A stretch of DNA of 56,033 nucleotides from Butyricicoccus pullicaecorum DSM 23266 (GCF_900167005.1 NZ_FUXW01000013.1:1-56033), one strand, 5' to 3'; shown: positions 42,253 through 51,964, numbered from the stretch's first letter. The notes: a model not told the origin generated them from the sequence alone. Numbers and translations are program-made.

Positions 42253-43065
42253 TTATTCCAGATTGAGCTTGTTTTTGAGCACCCAGGTCGTACCGAAGTA
42301 GAAAATGAGGGTTTCGACCAGACAAACCAGAATGCTGAACCACAGCATGCTGTGCGTGCCGATGATGGGCGAAATAATGAAAAAGTTCGTGATAAAGAGC
42401 GTGAACGCCGGGATATTGCCCAGAACGATGCCGATGAGACCGGTGAGGAAGGACAGAGCGGTCTGAATGACGATGAACCAGACAAAACTCATCGCAACGC
42501 GGTGCTTGCTCGACAGATGACCGAGCGCCATTGCGATGTAGATGTCGGTGACCATGCTTGCGGTGCCGACGACGCCGAGCAGGAACAGCTCGATGCAGAT
42601 GAAGGTCATGTCTAAATCCCAGTTTGCGAGCAGCTGACCCAGACCGCGCAGGAATGCGCCCCAGTTGAGGCCGACCGAACCCAGAATGATGACCGACAGG
42701 ATGCCGACGATGCCGGAGAGAATGGTCATGATGGTCGCACCGACCAGCTTGGACAGGGTGAGCTGCCAGGTGGGCACGGGCAGAGTGAACATCAGGTAGC
42801 CTTCCTGACCGAGCAGACCCTTGTAGAATCGCTGGATGACGACGAGGAAGGTCACGACGGCGATGGCGACGCACAGACCGAAGTAGACCAGCATGGCGGT
42901 CAGCTGAGACAGACCGCTGATCGTGCTGGTGGTGGAGGTCGGACCGTTGCCGCTGACCGACCACATGATGGAGTTTATGAGCGCGACGGCGAGGATTGCG
43001 CCGTAGAGCGGGATGAGTCCCTTGGACAGCGACTTCATCTCGTATTTCATCAGTTTACCAAACAT
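42253..43065 (-). CDS. ABC transporter permease (YtrC/D or ABC-2 type)
   Basis: A 270-residue integral membrane protein with six helices. The N-terminus MFGKLMKYEMKSLSKGLIPLYG is typical of ABC-2-type permeases, followed by LTAMLVYFGLCVAIAVVTFLVV and QEGYLMFTLPVPTWQLTLSKLVGA. Its ATG shares a base with the stop of the ATPase gene (43065), so they are translationally coupled. With the YtrA-type regulator it forms a three-gene operon. Related systems respond to cell-envelope stress or peptide antibiotics; the substrate is unknown. Confidence 0.9.
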   Translation of the reverse strand: MFGKLMKYEMKSLSKGLIPLYGAILAVALINSIMWSVSGNGPTSTTSTISGLSQLTAMLVYFGLCVAIAVVTFLVVIQRFYKGLLGQEGYLMFTLPVPTWQLTLSKLVGATIMTILSGIVGILSVIILGSVGLNWGAFLRGLGQLLANWDLDMTFICIELFLLGVVGTASMVTDIYIAMALGHLSSKHRVAMSFVWFIVIQTALSFLTGLIGIVLGNIPAFTLFITNFFIISPIIGTHSMLWFSILVCLVETLIFYFGTTWVLKNKLNLE

Positions 43066-43838
43066 TAGAAGTCACCTCCCTGATAGGGTACCGCGCGAAA
43101 GACTTCACGGAAGAGCTGATCGACCGACTTGCCTTCCACGGCGCGGATGTTGTCGACGGTGTCGTGACGAACGATCTGACCGTTTTGCAGGAAGATGACC
43201 TCATCGAGTACGCGCTCGATGTCGGAAATGAGGTGGGTGGAGATGATGACCGTGCCGTCCTCGTTGTAGTTTGTGAGGATGGTGCTCAGGATAAAGTCGC
43301 GGGCCGCGGGATCGACGCCGGCGATGGGCTCGTCGAGCAGGTAGAGCTCAGCCTTGCGGCTCATGACGAGTACGAGCTGTACTTTTTCCTTGGTACCCTT
43401 GGACATGGTCTTGATGCGCTCGGTGGGACGGATGCCCAGCGCGGAGAACATTTCCGCAGCCTTCTGCCGGTCGAAATCGGCGTAGAAGTCGGAAAAGAAG
43501 TCCATCAGATCGCAGGCACGCATCCAGTCAGCGAAGTACATGCGGTCGGGCAGGTAGCTGACGCGCGCCTTGGTCTCGACGCCGGGTGCGTAGCCGTCGA
43601 TGAGGGCGATGCCCTCGGTGGGACGGAGCAGACCGTTCAAAATTTTGATCAAAGTGGTCTTACCCGAACCGTTCGGGCCGAGCAGACCAACGATTTTGCC
43701 GCGGCCAAGTTCGAGGTCTAGGCCGTTCAGCGCAGGCTTTGCGCCGTATGTTTTTCTCAGATTTTGCAGCCGAATGAGTACGGGATCGACATTCTTATCG
43801 ACCTGTACGAAATCAGCGCCTGTGCGCATTTCTTCCAT
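43065..43838 (-). CDS. ABC transporter ATP-binding protein
   Basis: A 257-residue ATPase that powers the adjacent permease. Walker A is GPNGSGKTT (54-62), the signature region reads MSKGTKEKVQLVLVMSRKAE (a degenerate LSGGQ, as in many YtrB-like proteins), Walker B with D-loop is LYLLDEPIAGVDP, and the switch His follows in ISTHLI. It begins seven bases after the regulator's stop with AAAGGGG upstream. The first 18 residues precede the usual ABC start. Confidence 0.95.
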   Translation of the reverse strand: MEEMRTGADFVQVDKNVDPVLIRLQNLRKTYGAKPALNGLDLELGRGKIVGLLGPNGSGKTTLIKILNGLLRPTEGIALIDGYAPGVETKARVSYLPDRMYFADWMRACDLMDFFSDFYADFDRQKAAEMFSALGIRPTERIKTMSKGTKEKVQLVLVMSRKAELYLLDEPIAGVDPAARDFILSTILTNYNEDGTVIISTHLISDIERVLDEVIFLQNGQIVRHDTVDNIRAVEGKSVDQLFREVFRAVPYQGGDF

Positions 43839-43845
43839 GAATCAT

Positions 43846-44214
43846 TTACCCCTTTCTGCGGTTTAGCAGCATTTGCGCTGCCTGTGTTTCGGTGTAGCCG
43901 AGCGTGGCCATACCGGATACGTAGAGTTCCATTTTGTCTTCTGCCAGACTCAGGCGGACGTGTTCGACCGCGTCTGCGTTCTCGGTGACGGTGCGTCCGG
44001 CGGTGCGATTGGTCGCGACCAGTCCATCGGTTTCCAGCTGCGCGAGTGCGCGCTGCATGGTGTTCGGATTGACACCGGCCTGCGCGGCGAGATCGCGCAC
44101 GGATGGCATCCGTGAGCCGAGCGGATAGACACCGGAGACGATGCGCTCGGTGAGCTGTTCGGTGAGCTGGGTCCAGATCGGGCGATCGTCAGTCAGTTTC
44201 CATTGCATGCTCAT
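43846..44214 (-). CDS. GntR-family transcriptional regulator, YtrA type
   Basis: A 122-residue short GntR protein: winged helix WTQLTEQLTERIVSGVYPLG, then RMPSVRDLAAQAGVNPNTMQRALAQLETDGLV, followed by a short helical tail rather than a full effector domain, which is the YtrA subfamily mark. It is the first gene of the ABC operon and has a perfect TGTATTA/TAATACA operator over its own promoter, so autorepression is likely. GGAGGGATGAGC precedes the ATG. Confidence 0.94.
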   Translation of the reverse strand: MSMQWKLTDDRPIWTQLTEQLTERIVSGVYPLGSRMPSVRDLAAQAGVNPNTMQRALAQLETDGLVATNRTAGRTVTENADAVEHVRLSLAEDKMELYVSGMATLGYTETQAAQMLLNRRKG

Positions 44215-44231
44215 CCCTCCTTGTGTATTTG

Positions 44232-44280
44232 TGTATTAGTAGCTTAATACAAGGATACAATAAGAAGGTTGATTTGTCAA
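44232..44280 (-). promoter_or_regulatory. YtrA-type operon promoter and operator
   Basis: On the minus strand TTGACA (44280-44275) and TATCCT (44257-44252) are 17 bases apart. TGTATTA-N6-TAATACA (44232-44251) follows the -10 directly. This inverted repeat is the form known for YtrA regulators. Confidence 0.85.
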
Positions 44281-44307
44281 GTGTCTTTTTTGTGACGGAA
44301 AGTTAGC

Positions 44308-44682
44308 GCCGGACTTATCCCGCCGTCAGGCGGAGATCGGGATTCTCAAGGGACGAGTCCCTTGAGCCCGTCCAGGTGGAACCTGGTCGAGCCCGCAGGC
44401 TCGAAACTCCCCTCTTGATTCCCGGTGTCCGACCCGGGAATCAATCTAAACATACAAAAAAGGAAAGACCAACCGGATGGTTGGTCTTTCCCATGAGCGC
44501 ACTTTGTGCGCGAAGCATTGCGCGTCTGCGGACGCGCTTTTTTATTATTTTTTGGTTGATTTTCGCAAAGCGAAAATCAAAAGGGGGTTCCGTGTCCTGC
44601 GGGACACGGCTCAGGGCTCTGCCCTGAGAACCCGCAAACCTTTGAAAAGGTTTGATCGAAACTTCAGTTAGGGGTGCGGTGG
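44308..44682. repeat. R1 repeat, copy 14
   Basis: The left start is vague, with CAAGGGACGAGTCCCTTG, CCAGGTGGAACCTGG and GAGCCCGCAGGCTC as in copy 2. Then GATTCCCGG, AAGACCAACCGGATGGTTGGTCTT, GCGCACTTTGTGCGC, GCGCGTCTGCGGACGCGC, GATTTTCGC, TGTCCTGCGGGACA, CTCAGGGC, AACCTTTGAAAAGGTT and GGTGCGGTG, 10 bases from the yjbQ-like stop. Confidence 0.88.
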
Positions 44683-44691
44683 TTTGGGTGG

Positions 44692-45144
44692 TTATTCGCC
44701 CATGACCTGAAACACCACGTCACGCACGCGGTTTCTGGTATCGCATTCCACCAATGTCAGATTCTGCCACGGGCCGATCGTCAATTTTCCGTCTACAAAC
44801 GGAATCACGATAAACGGCGAGAGCAGAGCGGCCTTGATATGCGACGAACCGTTATCATCATGCCAAGTATCGTGATGATGATAGTGAATCACGCGGCCGG
44901 TCTCATCGGTGTAGGGCGAGAAAATGTCCATTGCGGCCTTGAGGTCGTGGTGCACCATACCGGGTTCAAACTCCAGTGTGGTCAGACCTGCGACACCGCC
45001 GGTGGTGAAACCGGTGATGGTGCCCGAGGAGATGCCTTTTTCCCGGCAGGCAGCGGTGACAGCGGCCTGAAAGTCCTCGGTAATGTCGATCATACCCATG
45101 TGAGCACGGGTTTTGTAGGTTTTGGTCATGGTGTAGACTGCCAT
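44692..45144 (-). CDS. YjbQ/UPF0047 family protein
   Basis: A 150-residue protein of the YjbQ family, sometimes annotated as secondary thiamine-phosphate synthase. Family motifs are the His-rich HYHHHDTWHDDNGSSHIKAALL and the C-terminal LTIGPWQNLTLVECD (usually GTWQ); the Pro in place of Thr is a minor departure. Three conserved His residues suggest metal binding. I chose the ATG at 45144, with AAAGGAA at a normal distance; the GTG at 45153 is too close to that site. It follows rmlA on the same strand after about 40 bases. Confidence 0.9.
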   Translation of the reverse strand: MAVYTMTKTYKTRAHMGMIDITEDFQAAVTAACREKGISSGTITGFTTGGVAGLTTLEFEPGMVHHDLKAAMDIFSPYTDETGRVIHYHHHDTWHDDNGSSHIKAALLSPFIVIPFVDGKLTIGPWQNLTLVECDTRNRVRDVVFQVMGE

Positions 45145-45185
45145 GGGGGTCACATTCCTTTTTGGGTAAGATTTACAATAAGTAA

Positions 45186-46049
45186 TTAGAGACAGAGTAA
45201 ATACTGTCCGTAAAGGGTCTGGCTAAGCTCGTTGCCCATCCGGTGTACATCGTCCACGTCGATGTAGCCGCGATTGAGGGCGATCTCTTCCAGACAAGCC
45301 ACATATCTGCCGGTGTCGTCCTGTACTTCCTTGACGCCCATGCCGGCGGTCAGCAGGTTGTCCGCAGTTCCGGCGTCGAGCCAGACGAAATCGCGGTCAA
45401 GTTTGATTACATGCAGTTGATTTCTGCGGAGATATTCCAAATTGACATCACTGATTTCCAGCTCACCACGTGCCGAGGGCTTGATGCCCTTGGCGATCTC
45501 GATCACCGAGTTATCGTAGAAGTAGAGGCCGGGGATGATGTAATTGGACTTGGGCAGACGGGGTTTTTCTTCGATGGAAATGGCGCGGCCATCCTCGTCG
45601 AACTCGACCACGCCGAATGCGCGGGGATTGTGGACGTAGTAGCCGAATACGGTCGCACCGCCCTGATGGGAGGTACGCACGGCGCGTGCGAGGGTAGATT
45701 CCAGGGTGAGACTATGGAAGATGTTGTCGCCGAGCACGAGACAGACGGGGTCTTTACCGATGAAGCGTTCGCCGATGAGCAGAGCGTCAGCGATGCCGCG
45801 TGCGACTTCCTGAACTTCATAGGAGATGTTGACGCCCCAGCGCGCACCGTTGCCGAGCAGACGGTAGAAGGGGCCTTCCTCTCCGGGCGGGATGATGATG
45901 AGGATGTCGCGGATACCGGCCTGCATGAGCACGGCAAGCGGATAGTAGATCATGGGCTTGTCGTAGACGGGCAAGAGCGGCTTGCAGGTCGGGCGGGTCA
46001 TGGGATAGAGTCGGGAACCCTTACCAGCCGCTAGGATAATACCTTTCAT
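45186..46049 (-). CDS. rmlA: Glucose-1-phosphate thymidylyltransferase
   Basis: RmlA makes dTDP-glucose, the first step of dTDP-rhamnose synthesis. The 287 residues begin with the nucleotide-binding MKGIILAAGKGSRLYPMTRP and include KPMIYYPLAVLM, LVLGDNIFH, SIEEKPRLPKSNY and the Asp-rich WLDAGTADNLLTA. No rmlB, rmlC or rmlD lies nearby in this window. GGAGGAAGTG precedes the ATG. An extended -10 TGCTATAAT (46181-46174 on the minus strand) is the likely promoter. Confidence 0.96.
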   Translation of the reverse strand: MKGIILAAGKGSRLYPMTRPTCKPLLPVYDKPMIYYPLAVLMQAGIRDILIIIPPGEEGPFYRLLGNGARWGVNISYEVQEVARGIADALLIGERFIGKDPVCLVLGDNIFHSLTLESTLARAVRTSHQGGATVFGYYVHNPRAFGVVEFDEDGRAISIEEKPRLPKSNYIIPGLYFYDNSVIEIAKGIKPSARGELEISDVNLEYLRRNQLHVIKLDRDFVWLDAGTADNLLTAGMGVKEVQDDTGRYVACLEEIALNRGYIDVDDVHRMGNELSQTLYGQYLLCL

Positions 46050-46173
46050 TGCGGTTGCACTTCCTCCTTAATAGATGACCGTCGGGCGATAAGCGGACGG
46101 CGGTGGTGCGGCGCGGCCAAACGGGGCCGGGTGCCGCGGATCGAGATACGGGTGATATCGATTCTGATACCAC

Positions 46174-46182
46174 ATTATAGCA
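46174..46182 (-). promoter_or_regulatory. rmlA promoter (extended -10)
   Basis: Minus-strand TGC-TATAAT with a weak T-rich -35 near 46200. The rest of 46050-46430 is leader sequence of rmlA and ftsK. Confidence 0.55.
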
Positions 46183-46306
46183 CACTGTGGGCCGAAAAAA
46201 CAATGTTTCGCAAAAAATTAACGAATTCGACGCAAAGAATTCAAAATTGCTGGGAGAATACGGTCAAAAATCCGGGGAAGGATGGGGATAGAGGGGAGAG
46301 AAAAGG

Positions 46307-46336
46307 TTGGAAAAAGACGCAGAAATGTGGTATTAT
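46307..46336 (+). promoter_or_regulatory. ftsK/spoIIIE promoter
   Basis: TTGGAA (46307-46312) and TATTAT (46331-46336) with an 18-base spacer. Confidence 0.5.
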
Positions 46337-46430
46337 GATACCGTATTACATTTTTGAAAAATGGAGGAAGAAGTGACTATGAATGTATCCCAGGCGAAGA
46401 GCGCCTGTGATTTGAGAGGGGGTGCGGTGC

Positions 46431-49079
46431 ATGGCTGAGCGACAGAAGCGCACGGCGACAGCGAACAAGAATACAAGCCGGAAATCCACGTCTGATGGTT
46501 CGCGCAAGACGCGCAAGATGCCGGCGGTGCAGGAGGAAAAGCGCCGCGCACGGGTGTCCACGCCCCATCCCGAGGAGGAATCCATCCCGCGTGAGGTCTG
46601 GGCTGCCATTTACGGCGTGCTGGGCGTGCTGTGCCTGATCTCGGTCCTCAAAAACGACGGCTTTGTGCTGCGCATGATCCATACCGCTCTGGGCGGACTG
46701 TTCGGCTGGGGTCTGTACGTCTGGCCGTTCGCCCTCTTCGGCCTGTGCGGCCTGCTGTTTGCACGCCGCCGCGGCGCGGTGCGTCTGCGCGGTGCGGCCA
46801 TCGCCTGCCTGCCCATCTTCATCGGTGCACTGGCGCACGCCTTTTTCTGCGGTGCCGATTACAGCGCAGCCGGTATGACCCTCTTCCGCCTGCTGGGCGA
46901 CGGCGCCAAGCTGGAAGCGGGCGGCCTGATTTCAGGTGGACTGTATACCATTCTGCGCTGGGCATTTTCGGGCATCGGCGCGAATATTTTGCTGGTCATC
47001 GGCCTGCTGGCGGACATTATGACCATCTGCCGCATCACACCGGGCGCGGTGTGGGACGCACTCAGACCGCTGGACGCTGACTATGACGAGGACGAGATCG
47101 ACGACGGCCCGATCGTGCTGCCCAACGTGCACGAGGCCATCGCCAACCGCCGCGCACAGCGTGCGGAAAAGCGCGCAGCGTTCGACATTGCACTGGATGA
47201 CGAGGACGAGGACATCCAGCCGACGCATAAGTCGGTACATAAGGACGACACCCCGACCGAGCCGGACGAGGCAGCCCAGTCCATCCCCGAACTTGTGATG
47301 GACGCGGTGCGCGACCAGTCGGACTTCGAGTCGGTGCACATCCCCGAACCGTCCGCGGAGGACGACGCGGACGAGGACAACGCCTTCGGCGATATCCTGT
47401 CCCTGCTGGAAAACCGGGACGCGCTGGAACCCGAAGAGGACGATACGCCGCCGTGGGAGCAGCCCGCGTCGCACGCGGACAAGCCCAAGCCTGCGGATAA
47501 GCCGGGTAAAATCTCGGAGGACGAGCAGGCCACCCTGTCGGCACAGATGGACGAGAGCCAGAAGGCTCCCGCCCCGGTCTATGAACATCCGCCCATTGAC
47601 CTGCTCGACCCGCCCAAGGGCGGTTCCAAGGGCAACGTGCAGGCCGAGCTGACCGAGAACAGCCAGCGTCTGATCGATACACTGGAGTCGTTCGGCATCG
47701 AGGCGCAGATCATCGGCATCGTGCGCGGCCCGTCGGTCACCCGCTTCGAACTGACCATCGAGCGCGGCATCAAGTTCAGCCGTATCACTGCCCTGTCTGA
47801 TGATATCGCCCTGTCGCTCGGCGCGGTGTCGGTGCGTATCGCACCCATCCCGGATAAGGTTGCCATCGGCATCGAGGTGCCCAATAAAACGGTCACCATG
47901 GTCAATATCCGCGAGGTTCTGGGCTCGGAAACCTTCGAGAAGGCAAAATCACACGTCTCCTTCTCGGTCGGTAAGGACATCACCGGCGCACCGGTCGTCG
48001 GCAATATCGCAAAGATGCCCCACTTGCTCATCGCAGGTACCACCGGTTCGGGCAAGTCGGTGTGCGTCAACTCCATGCTCATTTCCCTGCTGTATAAATC
48101 CTCTCCCGAAGAGGTTCGTTTGATTATGGTCGACCCCAAAATGGTCGAACTCGGTAACTATAACGGCATCCCTCACCTGCTCATCCCGGTCGTCACCGAC
48201 CCCCAAAAGGCCGCAGGCGCACTCAACTGGGCGGTCGGCGAGATGGAGCGCCGCTATAAACTGTTTGCCGATCATCAGGTGCGTAAACTCGAGGACTTCA
48301 ACGCCCTCATGCGCAAAAAGAAGGCCGAAGCGGCTGAGATCGAGGGCGGAACGCCCGAGGCTTACCAAGTCCTGCCCGAAATCGTCATCGTCATCGACGA
48401 GCTGGCCGATCTGATGATGGTCGCAGCCAAGGAAGTCGAAACTTCCATCTGCCGTATCGCACAGAAGGCGCGTGCCGCCGGTATGTACCTCATCGTCGCG
48501 ACCCAGCGACCGTCGTCTGACGTCATCACCGGTATCATGAAGGCAAATATCCCCTCGCGTATCGCATTTGCCGTCGCATCCCAGATCGAGTCGCGTATTA
48601 TCCTCGACCAGACCGGCGCGGAAAAACTCATCGGTAAGGGCGATATGCTGTACGCACCGCTCGGCGAGGGCAAACCCCAGCGTATTCAGGGCTGCTTTAT
48701 CTCCAATGACGAAATTGAACGCGTCATCGAGTTCGTCAAACAAAACGGCTCGGCGGAGTACAGCGAGGAAATTCTGGAACACATCGAGAAGCAGGCCGCA
48801 GGCGACAGCGCAGGCGGCAGCAGCGGCGGCGGTGACGGCAGCGGCGAGGAAGACGAACTGCTCATGGAAGCCATCGACGTCGTGCTTGATTGCGGTCAGG
48901 CATCGGTGTCCATGCTCCAGAGAAGACTCAAACTCGGCTACTCCCGCGCCGCAAGAATCGTCGATCAGATGGAGGAACGCGGCATCGTCGGCCCGTTTGA
49001 GGGCAGTAAACCGCGTCAAATCTTGATTTCTAAGGACGATTGGCGGGAAATGAAGATGCGCCGCGCACAGCTCCCCTAA
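46431..49079 (+). CDS. DNA translocase FtsK/SpoIIIE
   Basis: A septal, ATP-driven double-strand DNA pump that clears chromosomes from the division or sporulation septum. The 882 residues hold a basic N-terminus, about four membrane helices (60-200, e.g. [15 protein letters not shown]), an acidic Asp/Glu/Pro linker (210-390), then the motor with Walker [10 protein letters not shown] (536-544) and Walker [13 protein letters not shown] (about 651-662), and a gamma winged helix (about 810-882, [20 protein letters not shown]). A Gly/Ser patch ([12 protein letters not shown]) precedes it. GAGGGGGTG spaces to the ATG at 46431. R1-15 touches the 3' end. Confidence 0.96.
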   Translation: MAERQKRTATANKNTSRKSTSDGSRKTRKMPAVQEEKRRARVSTPHPEEESIPREVWAAIYGVLGVLCLISVLKNDGFVLRMIHTALGGLFGWGLYVWPFALFGLCGLLFARRRGAVRLRGAAIACLPIFIGALAHAFFCGADYSAAGMTLFRLLGDGAKLEAGGLISGGLYTILRWAFSGIGANILLVIGLLADIMTICRITPGAVWDALRPLDADYDEDEIDDGPIVLPNVHEAIANRRAQRAEKRAAFDIALDDEDEDIQPTHKSVHKDDTPTEPDEAAQSIPELVMDAVRDQSDFESVHIPEPSAEDDADEDNAFGDILSLLENRDALEPEEDDTPPWEQPASHADKPKPADKPGKISEDEQATLSAQMDESQKAPAPVYEHPPIDLLDPPKGGSKGNVQAELTENSQRLIDTLESFGIEAQIIGIVRGPSVTRFELTIERGIKFSRITALSDDIALSLGAVSVRIAPIPDKVAIGIEVPNKTVTMVNIREVLGSETFEKAKSHVSFSVGKDITGAPVVGNIAKMPHLLIAGTTGSGKSVCVNSMLISLLYKSSPEEVRLIMVDPKMVELGNYNGIPHLLIPVVTDPQKAAGALNWAVGEMERRYKLFADHQVRKLEDFNALMRKKKAEAAEIEGGTPEAYQVLPEIVIVIDELADLMMVAAKEVETSICRIAQKARAAGMYLIVATQRPSSDVITGIMKANIPSRIAFAVASQIESRIILDQTGAEKLIGKGDMLYAPLGEGKPQRIQGCFISNDEIERVIEFVKQNGSAEYSEEILEHIEKQAAGDSAGGSSGGGDGSGEEDELLMEAIDVVLDCGQASVSMLQRRLKLGYSRAARIVDQMEERGIVGPFEGSKPRQILISKDDWREMKMRRAQLP

Positions 49080-49082
49080 AAA

Positions 49083-49450
49083 ACCACCGCACCCATAACT
49101 GAAAGTTTCGCCAGCCTTTTCAAAGGCTGCGGGTTCTCAGGGCAGAGCCCTGAGACGCTCGCCGCAGCGAGCGGAATCCCCACTTGAAACCCGGTGTCCG
49201 ACCCGGGTTTCAACTAAAAAATAAAAAAGAAGCGCGTCCCGTAGGACGCGCAAAACTCTTTTGATTCCGGCCGAAGCCGGAATCAACTAAAAAAATAAAT
49301 TGGTTGATTCCCGGGCCGAATCCCGGGAATCAAAAAGGGGAGTTTCGCCCGTTGCGACGGGCGACTTAGGGCTCTGCCCTAAGAACCCGCAAACCTTTGA
49401 AAAGGTTTGATCCAAACTTCATTTCGCCTGCGGGCGGGAATCAGTTCTCC
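49083..49450. repeat. R1 repeat, copy 15
   Basis: Begins ACCACCGCACCC four bases after the ftsK stop. Modules: CCTTTTCAAAGG, CTCAGGGC, CGCTCGCCGCAGCGAGCG, GAAACCCGG, GCGCGTCCCGTAGGACGCGC, GATTCCGGCCGAAGCCGG, GATTCCCGGGCCGAATCCCGGGAATC, CGCCCGTTGCGACGGGCG, CTTAGGGC and AACCTTTGAAAAGGTT, and a final CGCCTGCGGGCG hairpin as in copy 1. Confidence 0.87.
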
Positions 49451-49489
49451 CCTACCTCAAAAAATCCACTTTACAGGAGGTTTTTTACC

Positions 49490-49996
49490 ATGTCTCTCAA
49501 GAAAATCGACGCAAGCACGCTCACCTTTAACCCCTTTGAGAAGCTCTCCAAGCAGTGGGCACTCGTGGGCGCAGGCAGCATGGATAAGTTCAACATGATG
49601 ACAGTCAGCTGGGGCGCAGTTGGTGTCATCTGGGGCAAGCCCTCGGTGACCGCTTACATCCGCCAGACCCGTTACACCAAGGAGTTCGTCGACTCGAGCG
49701 ATACCTTCACCCTGACCTTCCTGAAGGACGGCAACCGCGACGCACTGAACGTACTGGGCAGCAAGTCGGGACGCGACATGGATAAGATGAAGGATTCCGG
49801 CCTGACCCCGATCGAGGTCGACGGCGAAGTCATGTTCGAGGAAGCCGAGCTGGTACTGGTTTGCCGCAAGCGCTTTGTGCAGGACATGCCCAAGGAAAAC
49901 TTTGTCAATCAGGAAACGCTGGATAAGTGGTACGCCGATCAGAACTACCACACCATGTACATCGGTGAGATCGTCGCAGCCTACGCAGCAGAATAA
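49490..49996 (+). CDS. Flavin reductase-like FMN-binding protein
   Basis: A 168-residue split-barrel flavoprotein. NMMTVSWGAVGVIWGKPSVTAYIRQTRYTKEFVDSS is the FMN-binding signature of the flavin reductase-like family. The rest, DTFTLTFLKDGNRDALNVLGSKSGRDMDK, also fits. Such proteins reduce flavin or act as small oxidoreductases with unknown partners. AGGAGG lies 10 bases before the ATG at 49490. It is monocistronic and ends at a terminator. Confidence 0.92.
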   Translation: MSLKKIDASTLTFNPFEKLSKQWALVGAGSMDKFNMMTVSWGAVGVIWGKPSVTAYIRQTRYTKEFVDSSDTFTLTFLKDGNRDALNVLGSKSGRDMDKMKDSGLTPIEVDGEVMFEEAELVLVCRKRFVQDMPKENFVNQETLDKWYADQNYHTMYIGEIVAAYAAE

Positions 49997-50007
49997 AGCC
50001 TTTTTTC

Positions 50008-50040
50008 GAGCACATCTGACCGACAGGTGTGCTCTTTTTA
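50008..50040 (+). terminator. Terminator after the flavin reductase gene
   Basis: GAGCACA (50008-50014) pairs with TGTGCTC (50028-50034), followed by TTTTT. Confidence 0.8.
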
Positions 50041-50093
50041 TAAAAAATTCAAAAAATTTCGGATTTGGTCACGAAATATTCAAAAATATCCGG

Positions 50094-50109
50094 TATAATC
50101 GGATATAAT
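50094..50109 (+). promoter_or_regulatory. Tandem -10 elements before the response regulator
   Basis: TATAAT at 50094-50099 and again at 50104-50109, with only A-rich -35 regions. One of them should start the response regulator transcript. Confidence 0.45.
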
Positions 50110-50140
50110 AATGAAGTACGCTTGGAAGGAGACCGCATAT

Positions 50141-50821
50141 ATGGCACTAATCCTGATTGCCGACGACGAGGCACGTATTCGCAGACTGGTTGCGGATTTT
50201 CTGCGCCGGGACGGTCATACGATATTGGAGGCCGGAGACGGCGCGGAAGCGCTGGACATCGTGACCGAGCGCCGGAATGAACTGTCCCTGGTGATTTTAG
50301 ACGTGATGATGCCCAAGATGGACGGCTTCGCCGTGCTTTCGGCCATTCGCGCGGGCGATCACGGCAAACCGCTGCCGGTGATGATGCTGACCGCGCGCGC
50401 CGAGGACACCGACGAGCTGCACGGTCTGGAATCGGGCGCAGACGACTACGTTGCAAAGCCGTTTTCGCCGCTGGTGCTGGCAGCACGTGTCAAGACGCTT
50501 TTGAAGCGTTCGGGTGCACCGGCTGACGAGGCCGAGAGCTTCGGTGATCTGACCGTAGACGAGCGCAGCCGCGCGGTATCGGTCGCGGGTAATCCGGTCG
50601 AGCTGACCCCCAAGGAGTACGAGCTTCTGGTGTACTTCAAGAACAACCGCCGAGTTGCGCTGTCGCGTGAAACCATCTTGAACGCGGTCTGGGGCTATGA
50701 TTACTTCGGTGATCTGCGCACGGTTGACACCCACATCAAGAAGCTGCGCGCAAAGCTCGGCACATGCGGTACACTCATCGGCACGGTACGCGGCTACGGC
50801 TACCGTTTCGACGCCGACTGA
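50141..50821 (+). CDS. OmpR/PhoB-family response regulator
   Basis: A 226-residue two-component regulator. Receiver: acidic pair Asp8-Asp9 (LIADDEARI), phospho-acceptor Asp54 in VILDVMMPKMDG, and Lys106 in DDYVAKPFSP. DNA-binding part: winged helix with LTPKEYELLVYF and RTVDTHIKKLRAKLG, then RGYGYRFD. AAGGAG precedes the ATG at 50141; an upstream ATG (50111) has no site. The kinase gene (51999) is on the same strand, separated only by two YbjN-like genes, so they are probably a pair. Confidence 0.96.
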   Translation: MALILIADDEARIRRLVADFLRRDGHTILEAGDGAEALDIVTERRNELSLVILDVMMPKMDGFAVLSAIRAGDHGKPLPVMMLTARAEDTDELHGLESGADDYVAKPFSPLVLAARVKTLLKRSGAPADEAESFGDLTVDERSRAVSVAGNPVELTPKEYELLVYFKNNRRVALSRETILNAVWGYDYFGDLRTVDTHIKKLRAKLGTCGTLIGTVRGYGYRFDAD

Positions 50822-50876
50822 CCCGGTTTTCCCCTGCCCTTCCCCTGCCGGAATCTGTCAAAACTACCAAAATTGG

Positions 50877-50905
50877 TTTACTTTTCCTGCGGGCTGTGGT
50901 ATGCT
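50877..50905 (+). promoter_or_regulatory. Promoter of the YbjN-like pair
   Basis: TTTACT (50877-50882) and TATGCT (50900-50905) are 17 bases apart, 31 bases before the GTG start at 50936. Confidence 0.65.
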
Positions 50906-50935
50906 AGGGGTATATCGGATACGGAGGTGGAACCC

Positions 50936-51400
50936 GTGCTGTCACGCGAAAAGTTGGAAGCTTATCTGGAAAAAGAGGACATTGAATACCATCTTGACGA
51001 GGAAGACCCCGACCGTATCCTGGTCGTCTTCCAGACCAAAGCGCTGTCCAACGTCTCGCTCGATATCACGATTTTAAACAGCCGTACCGTGCTCTTTCTC
51101 TCCCGCTTGCCGCTGAGCGTTCCGCCTGAGCACCGCGCAGCCGTGTGCGAGTACATCACCCGTGTCAATTACGGTGTTGTGCTGGGTGGGTTCGAGATGA
51201 ACCTGGACGAGGGCGACGTCAATTATAAGATCGTTGGCGCACTCGGACGGGAGAACGAGATCGACCGGGAAGCATTTTGCCGTCTGCTCTATCTGGGCAA
51301 CAGCATGCTCGATAAATATGCGCCGGGCATTCTGGCCATCCTATACGGAGGAAAGACTGCCGCGGAGGCATACCAATCTTTTACGAAATCCAACAACTAA
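50936..51400 (+). CDS. YbjN-like domain protein, first of a tandem pair
   Basis: A 154-residue soluble alpha/beta protein of the YbjN/type III chaperone-like superfamily. LVVFQTKALSNVSLDITI, LPLSVPPEHRAAVCEYITRVNYGVVLGGFEMNLDEGDVNYKIV and the C-terminal YAPGILAILYGGKTAAEAY are the recognisable parts. It starts with GTG at 50936, chosen because GGAGG lies 9 bases upstream. The next gene is its paralogue, with the same GNFEMD/YGGKTAEEA framework. The biochemical role is unknown. Confidence 0.82.
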   Translation: MLSREKLEAYLEKEDIEYHLDEEDPDRILVVFQTKALSNVSLDITILNSRTVLFLSRLPLSVPPEHRAAVCEYITRVNYGVVLGGFEMNLDEGDVNYKIVGALGRENEIDREAFCRLLYLGNSMLDKYAPGILAILYGGKTAAEAYQSFTKSNN

Positions 51401-51421
51401 GAAAAAGTGAGGGACAAAACA

Positions 51422-51889
51422 ATGGCTTTTGATCTGAAGCAAATCGCAAAGTACTATAAGGAAGATATGCAGCTTAACTTCGCGCTCGAGGAGGAGAACA
51501 ACCGCATTCGTTTCTCCATGGATACCGAGGCAATGAAGGAAGTTCGCTTCATGGCATACAAGGAAAACCCGCACACCATGCTGTTTTTGACCTACCTGCC
51601 CATGAAGGTCGAGGAAGACAAGCGTGCAGCAGTTGCAGAGTACCTGACCCGTGCAAACTACGGCCTGCATGTTGGTAACTTCGAGATGGACATGACCGAC
51701 GGTGAAGTTCGCTACAAGACCACCGGTGTTGCAGACGAGAACACCATGCCCGGTCTGGACGTCATCCGTCGTCTGACCTACGTAGGCTTCAGCATGTTCG
51801 ACCGCTACGTTCCGAGCCTGCTGTCCATCCTGTACGGCGGCAAGACTGCGGAAGAAGCAATCGCAGAAGCTGAGAAGGACATGCACTAA
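51422..51889 (+). CDS. YbjN-like domain protein, second of a tandem pair
   Basis: A 155-residue paralogue of the preceding protein. The shared core is RAAVAEYLTRANYGLHVGNFEMDMTDGEVRYKT and YVPSLLSILYGGKTAEEAI. It starts 21 bases after the first gene with GTGAGGG upstream of the ATG. Its codons look highly biased and regular, unlike the more varied upstream copy, hinting at stronger expression. A good terminator follows. Confidence 0.82.
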   Translation: MAFDLKQIAKYYKEDMQLNFALEEENNRIRFSMDTEAMKEVRFMAYKENPHTMLFLTYLPMKVEEDKRAAVAEYLTRANYGLHVGNFEMDMTDGEVRYKTTGVADENTMPGLDVIRRLTYVGFSMFDRYVPSLLSILYGGKTAEEAIAEAEKDMH

Positions 51890-51934
51890 GGTCTGAAATC
51901 AGGAAAAAGAGCCGGTTTGACCCGGCAGAGCGAG

Positions 51935-51964
51935 GGGGATGGCCGCAGGCCATCCCCTTTTTTG
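51935..51964 (+). terminator. Terminator after the YbjN-like pair
   Basis: GGGGATGGCC (51935-51944) pairs with GGCCATCCCC (51948-51957) around GCA, followed by T7. Confidence 0.92.
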